From: Pomphorhynchus laevis | Taxonomy: Eukaryota > Acanthocephala > Palaeacanthocephala > Echinorhynchida > Pomphorhynchidae | DNA: 64,000 bases | Reading direction: 5' to 3' | Assembly: GCA_012934845.2 (NCBI GenBank) | Contig: WNNJ02003300.1 | Coordinates: 248,001 to 312,000, forward strand | Shown: positions 11,901 through 26,900 of the stretch, piece by piece | Layout of the letters: the number at the start of each line of letters is the position of its first letter | Numbering within the stretch: the stretch's first letter is position 1 | Program-made: the position numbers and the translations under genes | Notes under the pieces: generated by a model | The model's database searches: none | Told to the model about the DNA's origin: nothing | What the model saw: the letters and a program-made list of their open reading frames with translations, nothing else

Positions 11901-14900
11901 GAGTTCGAACTTCGAAATTCAAACAGATTGAGGGGACATCAACTCACGTTAAAAACCCACATTCGTCCACGAAGAAGATTTGACACAATTGTCAATCGAA
12001 CGTGGAAAAGCTGGAATAAGCTACGAAGTCAAGTGGTTTCGGCCTCTAGTATTTTGTGCTTCAAGAAAAGTATGAAGAATGTACTAACTTAGAACAATCT
12101 AATTTTCATTGATATTTTTTACCCTGTACTTAGCCTGTACGAGATCTACGCTCTTTTGCCGCTGTTGTATTTAATAATAATTTTTTTTGAGAGAAAGAAA
12201 ATTTATTATTACAAAATCGAAGATTTTAAATGTCATGCTTCCGTAAACGGTTTTGCCGGAAGAGAACGGCTAGATATTTGAGCCCGAAGCGAGGCCGAGC
12301 ATGAACGCGTGATTGAGAAGGCAAGACGTCGCTTCAAGCGAATGAGATGCTCCGCGTAATACTGTGAATGTGCCTTGGTTTTCTTGCGAATGATTGACCG
12401 CAACAGCGATACTGTACTTGCACCCATGTCCGCTGATATAGTCATCTGATCATTCACACTCTTGGATTCGGGCATAACTCAGTGAGAATGGTTCTTACCG
12501 TGTTATCATATAATATTGTATCCAGGTTATTAATCCCTTTCTGCTTCTCACCTGACTTTAACAGATATATTGCTGAGGATGTTTTGCCTGTTCTCATTAG
12601 TTTCACAAGGTCCTTTTACCACTTTCCTTTATCGTTCTTTGATGCCAATTTGATCTCACGCATTTTCTGTTCTTGAAGTATATGTGCTTCAGTAAATAAT
12701 CCTAAAATATGTCCAGACTTCCATTCCCGAATACGCATTTCAAGTATTTTTCTTATTGTAGAAATTTTACGACTACCTACTCTCTGTTGAACAGTTTGCC
12801 ACAGTACAGTCGCAGCTTTCAGAGTATTTTTCGACTCTACCGATGATGACGATGCCTTCAAGTACAGATCCGCTAGAATAGAAAGAACTCATTTGATGCG
12901 TTACATCGGGGTATATGCATAAGGTTTGGCTTCCATAAAATCACTTTTAAGTATGCACTTTCAAGCAACATTTTTGTAGGCACCTCGCTGATCTCCAACA
13001 TGTGATGTGTATTTGGATCACTTGTTTTCAATATTGGACCAATAATTTCAGCTTGTGTAGGCAAGTTTGAACAGTTAGATGCAGCACAATGAAAGCATGA
13101 TCTGCCTAGCTTACATTTACATCGGGTGCAATTTCCTGTTTTGCCACATGGACAGCATTTAGATTCAGCTGATGGCTTTTCTTTTGGCATTGTTTATTTT
13201 ATCTTGTAATATTGTATTTTATTATCTCAGAAACGTTTTTTAATAAAGTTGTTATCATATTAAAGTTGTTATTATTATAATATACCTATTTAACTGAATT
13301 AAGAATATTTTGATATTTCATATGATCCAGATGAATGAAAATCAAACCAACTTTGTGCTATAATGCATATTTTACATTAGTTACCTCCATTAAAATATTA
13401 GTGTCATTAAATTTAAAACACAAAATAATATATTGACCATGTTAATAATTAAAATGGTCAATAATAATTAAACTTTAATTAATTAGATTAAAAATAAAGA
13501 AGTAGATTAAGATTATTAATTATTGATTATTAATTATAATTCTTAATTAAGATTAAGATTTTATATATTTTAATAATAATTAATTATTATCTCAATGATA
13601 ATTAAATTGCAATAATTTATCAATAAAAATCTAATATATTGCAATAATGCACTATAAATTAGTTAAAAAATAAATTTTGAATTTTATTAAAAAAAATTAT
13701 TAGCATGATAAAATACTTTTTTATTAAATTAATAAATTAATTTATTTTTTAATCCACTAATCAGATCAGCTAACTGAGCATGCAAACTTATCCCATTCTT
13801 AAAGTTGATTTATAAGAATTTGAAATAAAATTCATCAAACTCGATGAACAATATCGGAAAATTAATAATATCGTATCAATAATACATAATTTCAGTATTT
13901 CTATAAGAGGTTGTATTACCGGGAAAACAAAGTCCACAGGTTAATATTAACTTATCAGTAGAACAAATAGATCAGATAACTGATTCTACTTTTTTATACT
14001 AAATATAAATAAAGATAAATAATAAATGGACAGACTCTCTTTATGGATAGACTCTCTTTATGGACAGGCTCTACTTTTGTTTATTAATCATTCACAATGA
14101 GCTACATTTCAGACCTGCCGACTCGAGCTAATGAGCACAGGATAGTATTTCACCTCAGTGATTAATTTCTATTCTAATTTTCTGCCTGATATTATCCACG
14201 ATTTTGTCACAAGCTATATTGTTTATCACGGTTGACTATATTGCTTTAGTCAGATAACTGAGTCTATGTATTTTACACTAAATATGAATAAAATATATTT
14301 TTATATAAATAAAAATAAATAATAAATAATTATAAAATATTTTACAATAATAGATCGTTCGTTAAAACGGAAGGCCACACACAGCAAATGAAAATCAAAT
14401 TTATTTTCAAAATTTCGACACAACCAGTTATAAAAGTTATAATTACTCAGTCTGATTACAAAAAACTTCCAAGATAATGCCAGTTTTTCTGTCGAAATTT
14501 TAAAAAGAAATTTAATTTTCATTTGCTGGAAGTGGTATTCCGTTTTAACGAACGAGCTACTACTACAATTACTAACCAGTATGTCTCTTCCTATATAAGA
14601 TTTTATACAATTTATATTTATTTCAAGTTAAAATTTAAATTTAAGTTTTCTGCTTTCAACTGCATCGCCTCAATTTCCAATCACATTTCTTCAATTCGGC
14701 TTTTTCTGAATCCTAATAAATATAATGTTATATGGATCCTATCTCTACGCCTTTGCTTAGATCCTCTCCCGTACCATTAAATTCTACAATTTTCCTATTG
14801 TGGACAATCTCGTCTTCATGGTCTTCCATTTCGACAATCGACTTTTTTGTATAATAAAAAATATAATTAACAAATAATAGTAAATAATTGTTATAAGATT

Positions 14901-17900
14901 TTAACTTATATCAAGTTAAAATTACAAATTGAAATTTAAAATAAAAGTCATTTTTATGAATTAATTTATAATCACAATAAGGATTAGAGATCACAGGAGG
15001 AACTGTTATGCTACCAGGTTTCGGCCCCTAATTCCTCGACACAGCATAGCAGCGTGGCCAAATACGTGCTAAGGACGTATTTCCTCTAATTAAATTTGAT
15101 TATCTAGTATATTATTTGTTATTTAATAATAACAAATAATAGTAAATAATAGGATTTAAAATCGAAATTTAAAATAAAAATCAATTATTATAAATTGACT
15201 AATAAATAGCATATCAAGTTAATATTAGTTTGATAAAAAATAAACAATAATAACAAATAATAGTAAATAATGATATCAAGTTAAAATTACAAATTGAAAT
15301 TTAAAATAAAAGTCAATTTTAATTAAATAATTACAAGTCATTATTCCAAACTGTTGTTACTTTTACAGTTGTTAATCAGTACGATGAGTGTAAGTTAAGA
15401 GTTAAGCGGTTTCCCTCCTATTGTGGACAGCGTCGTGTCTCTCTGCGGCCGCAAATCGAATAATAAATTGAATAATAAATAACAGACGATATATCGGAAT
15501 ACGGATTAGATGTCATCAGGAGAAAATAAAATAAAATCATCAGGAAAAGAATTTTTTACAGGTTTGTACATTAAAATAATATAAACATATGTTTATAAAA
15601 TATTTATGAAAATATGTTTAATATTTAATTATTTTAATTTATAATATTTTAAATAATTTATGTAATTATAAATATTTAAATTTATAAATATGTTTATATT
15701 GATTTAATGTACAAAACTGTTAAAAAATTCTTTTCCTGATAATTTTATTTTAAAAAATGCAAATAAAATTATTAAATAATTAATAATTATTAAATAATTA
15801 TTAGTTATTAAATAATTATTAGTTATTAAATAATTATTAATTATTATTTAAAAATTTAAACACAGATCAGGATGGATATATTTTTAATAAATAAAATTAT
15901 TATTTAAATCATTTGATTATTTATAAATGTTTGGTTACATAAACATCAATACAATTTTATGTAATATAATTTTTACTATTATAATTTTTTCTGATAGGAT
16001 CTGGAACTAATTGGAAAGTACTTAAAATTCGAATTTTTGTACATTTTGTTTGTAAGATGTATTACCAATGAGTTTTATCAAACAGAGTTAATTTTTTATA
16101 ATTATTAAATTATTTAGTATTTAAGAAATACAAACTAGGTTACTACAAAAATAAAATCAAACAGAAAATAGTAAAATATATAAATGAACTATTATGCATA
16201 TTGCTAGAATGATTTTGGACTCAAATAAAGAATGGGCAACTATATTTAAGAAATAGAAGGTGTTTCAATGGGAGTAATAATTTCTAATAATTTTTATTCA
16301 ATAAGCGAACAAATTTATCCAGGTAGCCTCATTCTTAACAAAGATAATATTAATGCAAGAAGGCGAGGAAACAGGAATATTTATTTGATTAGAAAAATCC
16401 AATATTTCGACGGCACTACGGCACGTCATCTTCAGGTGACGTGCCGTAGAGATCTAATATACATACAACCCTGAAGTTGACGTGCCGTAGTGCCGTCGAA
16501 ATATTGGATTTTTCTAATCAAATAAATATTCCTGTTTCCTCGCCTTCTTGTAATAATTCGGATTGGAAACGAATTTTCTCTATAATATTTATGATAAAGA
16601 AGGTATATATCTTGATATGAGCATTAAATAAATATAATTTAAAACTACTTTTAATTTATATCGTAAAGATGACATATTTAAATTTACAAGAAACATATTT
16701 TTGCATGAGCATTCATGCATACCATATAATATAAAATATAATACATTAAATAATGAAATTTTAAGAATTGCAACAATATGTAATGATATTGGCTTTCTTT
16801 ATGAACATTTAAATCATTTAATAGATTCATATTTTAAACTAGGTTACTATAAAGATACCATCAAACAGAAAATTTAAATTATATACAATCAGTGGCCGAT
16901 TTTTTTTGTAGAATGAAAAAACGTCATTGTTGAAGACTGCAATCCTGAAATATCTGAAGCAGTTATTCACAATTTTATAAAGCAAAGTCATTTATAATTA
17001 AATAAGTCAACAAAATATTATTAAAAATAAATTTAAACTCTTAAGCGGAAAATTTTTACTGGATGTTAAAAGATGAATAATAAATAATTTACTTCGTATT
17101 AGAACAATATTGGGATAAATAATTTACTTTGTATTGGGATAATAGTATAAGTAGTGGCAATATAACTCTTTGGAAATATAATTTAATTTATTTTTACTTA
17201 GTGATATACAAGTTTATATTCTCTAAAGCTTAAAAGTGAATAAGCTATTAGAGGACTACAAATGCAACCTAAGGAACACATTTTATTTGTATAAATATGA
17301 ATTGTATTAATTTTGAAGAATTTTTACTTATCAAAATATTTAAAATATAATATTGGAAAAAGATATACATATATGTGTTATAATAATTAAGATCAAACTA
17401 TCTAACAAAAATTAAACCATCAAGTAAATATAAATATATGGATAAAATTGAATTAATAGAATCCTTAAATATTTTGATAAATCAAAATTATTTAAAAGAT
17501 CTATATTTAGACAAGTAAAAGGTGTTCCAATGGGAGTAATAGTAGCCCAATTTTAGCTGACTTGTTTTTAAGCCCTATAGAATATGAATTTGTTCATAAC
17601 TGTTTAAAAACTAAATCGAAATTGTATAATAGTATGAATGTTTCGCTATATTGATGATATATGTGTATTTAACTTTAATAATTGTTTAATTAGTGAACAA
17701 ATTTATTTAGAAAACCTTATTCTTAACAAAACCAATATTGATGATAAAGAAGGTGTATATCTAGATATGAACATTAAATTAACATTAACTAAAACTACTA
17801 TTAATTTATATCGTAAAGATGACATATTTAAATTTACTAGAAACATATTTTTGAATGAGCATTCATACATACCATATAATATTATTATTATAGTGTACAA

Positions 17901-20900
17901 GTTACACTTCAAATCATATATTTACATCAGCAGTGACAACACGTGATGGTGCAGCGCGTGCAGATATAGTATGCAGTGGCTTGTTCGGAGAAAGGATGGA
18001 GCGGACGTTTGTTGACGTCAGTTTATTTAATAATCATGCTTCATCCTCTCAATCGAAATCAATAGAGTCGGTATTTCATTACCATGAGAAGAGAAAACGT
18101 TCAAAATACGAGGAAAGAATAATTGACATTGAGCGTAGTATTTTCTGTCCCTTTATAATGGCGACCAATGGTGCAATTGGACCATCTGCTTCTGGTTTGC
18201 TACGAACACTAGCACACAAACTATTTGTCAATAGTGGCGAATCCTACGCTGATGTGATTTCTGAGTTGCGAAATAATTTGAGCATTTGTACAGCAAAAAT
18301 GGTTTCACGCTGCTTTCGTTCACCAAGAGTGAAAATTTTTGTTCCACGTGAACTATGGTGATACAAAATCAAGAAAATATAATAAACATTGTTGAATAGT
18401 AATATTTTTTATTTTTTATTTGTTACTCAATTGCGCTGGCTTTGTAAATAAATTATCTTTATCTAAAAAAAGTGTACAAGTTACTAGCCGCAAATGGCTG
18501 TTTCAACTGTTCACAAATTACATTTTAAAATATCAATTAAAATACATCCACGAATCCAAATTAGAGTTCACAATCCACTTCAGCAGCATCTTCTTGAAGT
18601 GTCTATTGCTAGTAGCATTGACGACGTCTTCAGGCAGCGAATTCCAAACATTCAATGCGCGGTGGGAAAGCCTACTCACACTCCTTATTTTGCCATGGGG
18701 GAATTTAAATAACGTAAGGGAGTGACCTCTGCGACGCGAATTTCTCAATTTTATCGAATTGGATGGGAACCCCTCTTTTCCACGAACCAAATGCCACATC
18801 GCTACAAGATCTAAATATAGTAGCCTCTGGGCCGTTGAAGGCATTTTTAAGCAAGCTAGGCGCTCATTGTAAGAATAAAGAGATGTAATGCAAAGTTTGG
18901 TTCCTCTACGTAAAATCGACTCGGTCTTTTTCATCTCAGCCTTGGTGGATGGAAAAGTTGATGCGATGCAGTATTCCACATGCGGACGGACTAACGCACA
19001 GTAGAGATGCTTAAATAATTTTGGATGCAGCTTACTAAATGTGTTCTTAATACAATACAAGGCCTTCATGGCTTTACCGTAGATATAATCGGTATTCGGT
19101 CGTGTTTTAAGGTCGTTATTCAAAATAATCCCTAGGTCTCTATGAACAGAAATGTTGTGAAGCTTATAACATCCTAAATAGAATTCATGATCAGATTTAC
19201 ATTTGCCGAGTTTCATATGAACGCACTTATCTACATTTATGGTCATACCGGTAGCACTGCTCCAGTCGTAGATTGTCTGGAGATCATGTTGTAGATGCCG
19301 GCCATCAGGATCTGAGATGCTATCGCACCACACTTTCACATCGTCTGTGAATGCCAGGCAGGGACTGTTTATGCGTAACAGAAGATCATTGAGAAATATA
19401 ATAAAAAGCAAGGGACCAAGGACTGTACCTTGCGGAACTCCGGATTTAACTAACCTAGTAGAAGAAAGACATGCTATTGCCAACCCTCACCTGAAATGAT
19501 CTCCCGTCCAAAAAATCACGAATCCAATTGCATAACATGGAGGATACTCCGTAGTGTGCTAACAACCTAATCATCCCATCATGAGGGACGCGATCGAAGG
19601 CTTTCGAAAAATCAATAAAGATTATATCGAGTGAGCTACCAAAACTTAACGACTGGGTCCAAGTTTCGCGCGCGGTAAGCAAGTTCGTCAAACAAGAACG
19701 GGAGTGACGAAAACCATGTTGAGCGGACGATAGTATACCAAGAGAGACAAGATGATCGTAGACTCTAGTGCTGATGGCGCGTTCGAGAACTTTGCACAGA
19801 GAAGAGGTTAAGCTTATTGGCCTATAATCACCACAGGATGATGCAAAAATTTTTTTGGGAATAGGAACAACGGTTGCAGTTTTCCAATCTTCTGGGACAC
19901 TGCCAGTGGCCAGAATTTTATCAAAGATAATAGTCAGGAATGGTGCCAGGTAACTCGATAAAGCTTTGAGCAGGTATGGGGAGATGTCATCGGGGCCAGC
20001 TGCGCTAAAAGGACGAATATTATTGAGATAATCTTGAATTTCAGTAACGCAAATTGGCCGGGATTCATTACGCGGAGGGATAGAGCACCTGTACCATATC
20101 ATATGATAATCGCAATGTGGTAAAGTGGATAAAGAGAACGAGGATGCGAAGGTCTCAGCTATATCAGTTTCATTTGTAACCAAGCCACATTCAGAGTGCA
20201 CATGCTTGATTGCAGAGTTAAGCGTTCCGTTTTGCCGAGCATATGACCAAAATAGCTTGGGGTTGCGATTAACTTCCTTGATGATTGTAGATTCGAATTT
20301 ATCACGTTTTAACGTTTTCATACGAGTACAGACGTTCCTAAGATACCTATAAATGTTGGCGTAATACGGAAGCGAACGAGATAACTTCCAAAGACGATTT
20401 CGTACTCGCAACATCAATCTCAGGTCCTTATCGAGCCAAACAGGATATTTAGTATTTGGCGAGATGATACGCTTTGGTGCAAACACGTCAGAAATACCTA
20501 AAAGGTAATCCCCAATCACTTTTAGTGAGACTTCTTTAGTATTTGTTAAAGATAGTGGACGACGTTGACAGAAAGATAAAATTTGCTCATCAAGCACTTT
20601 TGACCAAACCCGTTTTACGATGGGAGCCGTAAAATGGCGGAATTTAAAGTTTGGGGTGACCTGTAGTGATAGCACGCAGTTGTCAGAGTTACCTATCGGT
20701 GGAAGATAATCCACTCGAGCTATGTCTTCAAGACGTTTGGAAAAAACCAAGTCAAGTATAGTATCATTATTATGGGAAGAAAATCGTGTGGGCTCTTGAA
20801 TGTGTTGTACTAGTAAGAGTTCATCAGCGAGGAAGTGGGAGATTTCTCTTTCTACGACGGTGCCATCATCAAATATTGTTTGCCGCCAATCTGATCTAGG

Positions 20901-23900
20901 TAGGTTGAAGTCTCCTAGAAGAAGGAAATGAGAACTGATACTTATCGATCGCAATACTGACTTCAGAAGATTACAATCAGTGATCATAGAAGGTGAGCGA
21001 TATACAACGCAGAGACTGATACCAACACGATCATACCCAATATGAAAGGTAATACTCTCGAACGAGCCTTGCGGATCACAAACTTGATCGATGCCAGAAA
21101 TTAGCAAATGGTCTCGAACGTACACTGCAACACCGCCCCCTCGCATACTGGACCTCCTGTCCCCTCGAAGTAGACGATAACCTGGAATATTTACAGTGGC
21201 ATCCAAGATGTGTTCATGTAGCCATGACTCACTAACACAGAATATATCATACGCATTAACCTCAAAATATCGAAGCTCTACAAGTTGTGCAGGAAGACTT
21301 CGTAAATTTGAATAACCTACCGATAAATAGCAACGAGTTGCATTGGAATCCTTTTTGGTTTTACTAAGGCACGGTCTATCAAATACAATCAGATACCCTA
21401 AGGAATGGTCAGTGTTCTCTGAATTTAAAATATATTCAGAGAACAATGTATTATAATATAAAATATAATACATTAAATAATGAAATTTTAAGAATTGCAA
21501 CAATTTGTAATGATACTGGCTTTCTTCAAAATCATTTAAATAATTTAATAGATACATATTTTAATCTAGGTTACTATAAAAATAGCATCAAGCAGAAAAT
21601 AGTAAAATATATAAATCAACACAATAATATAAAGAATAAATTTAAACTCTTAAGTGCCAAATTTTTATGGATGGATAATAAATAATATACTTTGTATTAG
21701 AATAAGATATTAGATAGTTTTATCAGAGGAAATCCATCATTAGCATGTATTTGGCCCCACTGCTATGTTGGGTCGAGGAATAAATTCTCGAAACCTGATA
21801 ACATAGCAGTTTCTCCTGATTACCTCTAGTCATTATTCTTATCATTTTGATGAATAATAAATAATATACTTTGTATTATCATAAGATACTTGATAATCAA
21901 ATTTCATCAGTATAAATGCATCATTAGCATATATTTCGTCCCCCTTCTATGCTGGGTTAATGGATTGTAGAATCAACATGATAGCATAGCTGGTGGTACA
22001 GCCAGTCTTCTAAAAGAATGACATTTCTCTACGAAGAAGACAAACGTTCTCCTGTATTTATCTTTTTTATTTTAAATTTATTTGTAATATAATTTTCATC
22101 GTTATATTAATAAATTGTATAAAATCTTATATAATTATTTATAATTATTTTTAATTTATATTACAAAATACGTAAATTTAGTTAGCTCATCTGATTTGTT
22201 TACTCATTTTTTATTAATAATAATTTAAAAGTTTATCATAACGTTGATAGAAGTTTATCACCTAATGCTAATTATCACCTTAAGTCTGTAAATGTTTTTT
22301 CATCGATACGCACTTAAATAGTTATACATATATTCAAATACACTAAATTATATTGTTTATATGTCTTGTGTAAATGGTTATTTTATTTTCAGCTGTAATA
22401 CATGCAGTTTCTCGGCAACCTGTGGACATGCCATTTCTAAGCTATGTGTTATGCATAATAAATCGAAAATCAAAATTGCTCGATTTTTTGTTCAATCAAT
22501 TGTTTACATTGAATGTCTCTCTATCAACATTAAAACTTCTTAGATACGTGCCATTTAATGTTCTTACAGAAGATCAGCTCCATTTAATTGTCAAAGCTTG
22601 TGAACATGTAGGAATTTGCTACAATTACGGAGAATTATGGCTGAACCAGTCCGACTCTCTGATTGACATGGTGAACAAATTTAATCTGAATAAGAGGAGA
22701 ATGAATGAAATGTATAACGTTGCATGGTTTGTTACGAGTATTATGCCGAGTAAAGGATTGCAAAATTCTTTAATGGCTAATAAAATTATACACAATGCGT
22801 AAGTTTACTTTGTTGATATTGTAAGACAATATTTTAGCTTCTTTCTAGTTTGTCACTAAAAAGCAGTTATAAAACTAAAGTGGTCAGTATTCTTCAAATA
22901 GATTAGCAGCTCTAATTAAATAGTTCACATCCGACATTAAAAATATGAATGAGACAGTTAGCACTACTGATCAAAGATTTGTGTAATTCTTTAACAACTA
23001 GTTTCGATATCCCTCTATTTCAAAATTTGTGAAAATTTTATACAGGTGAATACACTATAATTAAATAGTCGTTTCGACTTAGTAGTAGTTTTATATTAGC
23101 GAGTTTATCAGGTAAATTAATAAATCACATTGTTTCATATCACATTCATATTGTTTAACGTTGAACATTACATTGTTGTCAGTGCCTACTACACTTTTTA
23201 CATCTTCAATCACATTTATATTGTTTGAACACTGAATTTTTTGTCATTGTCTACTAAACTTTTTACATATGCAATAAAACCTTATCATACGTTCCATTTA
23301 CTGACGTAAGTTATGAATAAAGTCCAACATTTTTTAAGTCAATATAGAAAAACAATTTTGGCAGCAAATAGTCTTTAAAATGCTCTATCAACAAAGATAA
23401 ATTACAATTATTATGTCTAAAGTCTAAGTTAGACTTAATTCGCCTAATAAACGCTAATTTACATTAAACCTTTTATTTTTGAATGATGATGCAATGATAT
23501 ATACAAGCTTTTGTTAAATATAATTTAGAAACCTGCTGGATCGAAACTCTTTCGACATCACACATCTGCTGACATGGGTTGCTATTACACGATACGATAA
23601 AATACGTAGGTACAAGCAAATCGCATTCACCAATGATGACATTGATCAATTTATAAGGTACAAATTCTTCTACAAATATATACAATTTAATTCTAAATTT
23701 AAACAGATTCGCTTTCTGCAACACTTTGGGATCACTGTTTCCTCAATATATATTGGAACTTTGCACACTTTGTAGACAATGTGCTATTGTGAAGTAAGAA
23801 ACTTATAAAAATCGCAATTATTACGTTTTTCATATATTAACATTAATAAAATTAGTCCAATGATACGTTCGATGTTCTCTTAAATCTTTCAAGGCGTTTA

Positions 23901-26900
23901 AACATTAAGAGGGATAACACAATAAGAATTATTATTTTTCGCGATAATTTTAGATGTTATGTTTTTAAAAACATAATACTTGAAAATTACTATTGCAATA
24001 GTCGAAAAATTGTGAACAATAATTTTTTATTCTATTATTCTTCTCGATGTTTAAAGGAATTGAACAATTAAAATATAAATTTACGTGGATTTTATTTGAT
24101 TAATAAAATACTCTGGATTCGTTTAAACTATTTATGAAATGCAAAATATGCAATAGAATTTAAGTCGAATATGGGTTATTATGTCAATCATTTATAATTT
24201 CCTTTCTGGAACACAAAATTACAAAAAATCAAATGAAATCAATGAAACCAAGATAGGAAGCAAAATTTGTTTTTTTTATACTGATTTTATTTTTCTATTA
24301 TTCTTCTCGATGTTTAAAGGAATTGAACAATTTATAAAAATAGTCTTTTTAAAGCAGGTTGTAAGAATTTAAAAGATTTTAAATAACTGACTTATAACTG
24401 ACTCAATTCTTTAAGTCAGTTATAAGGAAGCTAGCACCAAAATCGTATTTAGGTGCTAAGATCTCTAAATAAATGTATAATACAAGTTCTCAAATCAAGT
24501 GCATTACAGAACAAAAAGGTAAAAGTATTTTATTACATTCCACTGCGGGACGAAAAAGGTGTACTTTGTACCTGTGCACTATGTTTTCCCGGAAAAAAAT
24601 TTTGAGTATATATTTATAATAACGTCATTAACATGTATTTGACCCCGCAGTGTCGAGGATAGGAGAAGAAACCTGATAACATAGCAGTTCCTTCTGATGA
24701 TCTCTATATTTATACATCGTATTTTATTCATTAGTCGATTCATAAAATTGATTTTTATATTAAATTAAATTTGAAATAAAATCTTATATAACAATTTTTC
24801 ATTATTATCTTTTTATTTTTTTATTATTTGAATTTTATTTTGTATTATTTATCATTTGTAAATATTAAATTTATGAATTGCATTGCTTAGTAAATTCTTA
24901 AATTATGATTTAAAATTGGGAAGGTATGAATGTTATCTCCACTCTTTTATATAATCAAATATAAAAATTTATTTGAATTAAATATGGAAGAATTTCAGTC
25001 AAATAATTGGCAAATGTTAATTTAAATTTATTATTAATTATTATTTATCATTCATCTGATGAAGAACATCATGATCATTTATTTCGCTCTGCTGCTAGGC
25101 TTAGTCGAGGAATAGGCGTCGAAACCTGCTAACATAGCAGCTCTTCATTATGACCTCTAATCCTTATTCGTATGCATCGTCTGTTATTTATTATCGTATA
25201 TAACAATTATTAATAACTTGATATAAATTGTATAAAATTTTATTACAATTAATTATAATTATTTATTATCTAATTTTTAAATTTGATTTATTGATTTAGC
25301 ATTATTATAATTTTTATTTATTTATTTAATATTTTTTAATTATATTAAATATGTAGACTCAAGCAGCTAATTTGATTCCTAAAAATTGATTTTTATTTTA
25401 AATTTTAATTAAAAATTTCAACTTCATAAAATTTAAGTTCATTTTATATTATTCATAATTATTTATAATTATTAAATTATTAATTAATTATTTATTTAAA
25501 TTTTATTCGACATTATTTTTTAATTTATAAATGATATAAAATGCGTTGCTGAATTGATTTTTTAGAAACATGATAGCCATGTTGTGAAAGTTTGTAGTGA
25601 TTGTACAATACGTTTTTCAAACACATATTTAGAGCATATTTATATAAAATACTGCAATAAATATTTTAGGATTGAAGACTTTAAAACAACTAATTCGATA
25701 GTTAAAGCATAGCCTATGATGAATAATACATATGAGTACCCATTCACATTTCTTAGAAACGTCAAATCTACAAACACGTTATTTGGATAAAGTCTTTACG
25801 CTTGCATGAATCTTAATTTTGCATTAAGGCGTAATCTGTTTATTGTTATAATTAAAAAATGCAGTAATAAAGAAATACAGTTCATCAGAAATAGTGATGA
25901 TTCTCCTGCCGACTCCGCAAAACACGCAGCGTTTCCTCGTTGCACCACTGCGCTAACTAGCTGAATAAGGAAACTCATTGCCTGTTTATCTCTGGTCGAC
26001 CGAACTAATTTTTTTCCAAGAAGCCGAAAAAAATCCGCTGCGCTGGTGCAAACAGCACCCAGAGTATCGATTGCGATCGGAACAAACTTGTACTGCCGCT
26101 CATCTAAGTCGCTATATTTGGTACGCTTCACAAGTTCAGCATGATCAGTAACGGAACTTGCAGAATGTACTGCACGCTATGTGGTTGCTGCGTGAGTGTT
26201 TGAACATGTAAAGTCCTAAACAAGCACTCGCCCACCTCACATGGCAGTAACGAAGCTTTGTTGGGCCGCTTGTCGTCGGCTCTAGTCAAATCGACAGGTT
26301 ACAGTCTGGATGGAATTCCCTCGGAGGCTAGGGCTATTCTCACAATTTCATTTACCGCTGAATGGCGTACATTTCTACCTTTTGTTTTGTTGCAGTCTAG
26401 CGGATGGGTGCTGTTTTACCGGACCGCTTCTCCGCATATACATCGATGTAGTTAAGCACATTAAACGCCAAGTCTGAATGCAACAGCAGTGGACAATGAT
26501 TGATCATCAAGCTGAATGCGAACGGAAGCTATCGGTAATGCTTTGAGGAAAGCTACATATCATTTTGAAGCGGTAGCAATGATACTGGTTGTTTTGTCAA
26601 CAAGCTTTTGGTGACACGTATTATTATAGTCCCATCCATCGTTTTTGAAGGGTTGGCTCCGATGGGATGCTTACCTGAAATTCGGCGTGTTATTGGCCTC
26701 ATTGAGCGTGCTTTTTTAAAGTCTTGATCTGGTAAGTGTTAATGGTGTGACAGGCAGTTTCCAAGCAGTATCTTGGTTAGCTCTCTCATTAAGCATACGG
26801 AAGAGCCGAACACAGGTATTGCGACTTCCAACGCTTGTCGAACATCAATACCTCAGTGTCTGATCGGTAAGGTAGTCTGTCGCTACGCATATTCGGGAAG

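Larger units (their letters stand above)
24605..25560 (+). mobile_element. two PLE tail copies
   Basis: The cassette at 24605-24710 and another at 25066-25170, each followed by an AT-rich tail; the boundary motif GTAGACTCAAGCAGCTAATTTG lies near 25355. 24737-25196 is an inverted near-copy of 30542-31003. Confidence 0.6.

Noticed and set aside
17703-17912. Minus-strand 69-codon frame
   Set aside because: Antisense shadow of the PLE RT core with YIDD on the plus strand.
26258-26455. Plus-strand 65-codon frame
   Set aside because: Antisense to the R2-like nuclease region, which carries the recognisable motifs on the minus strand.
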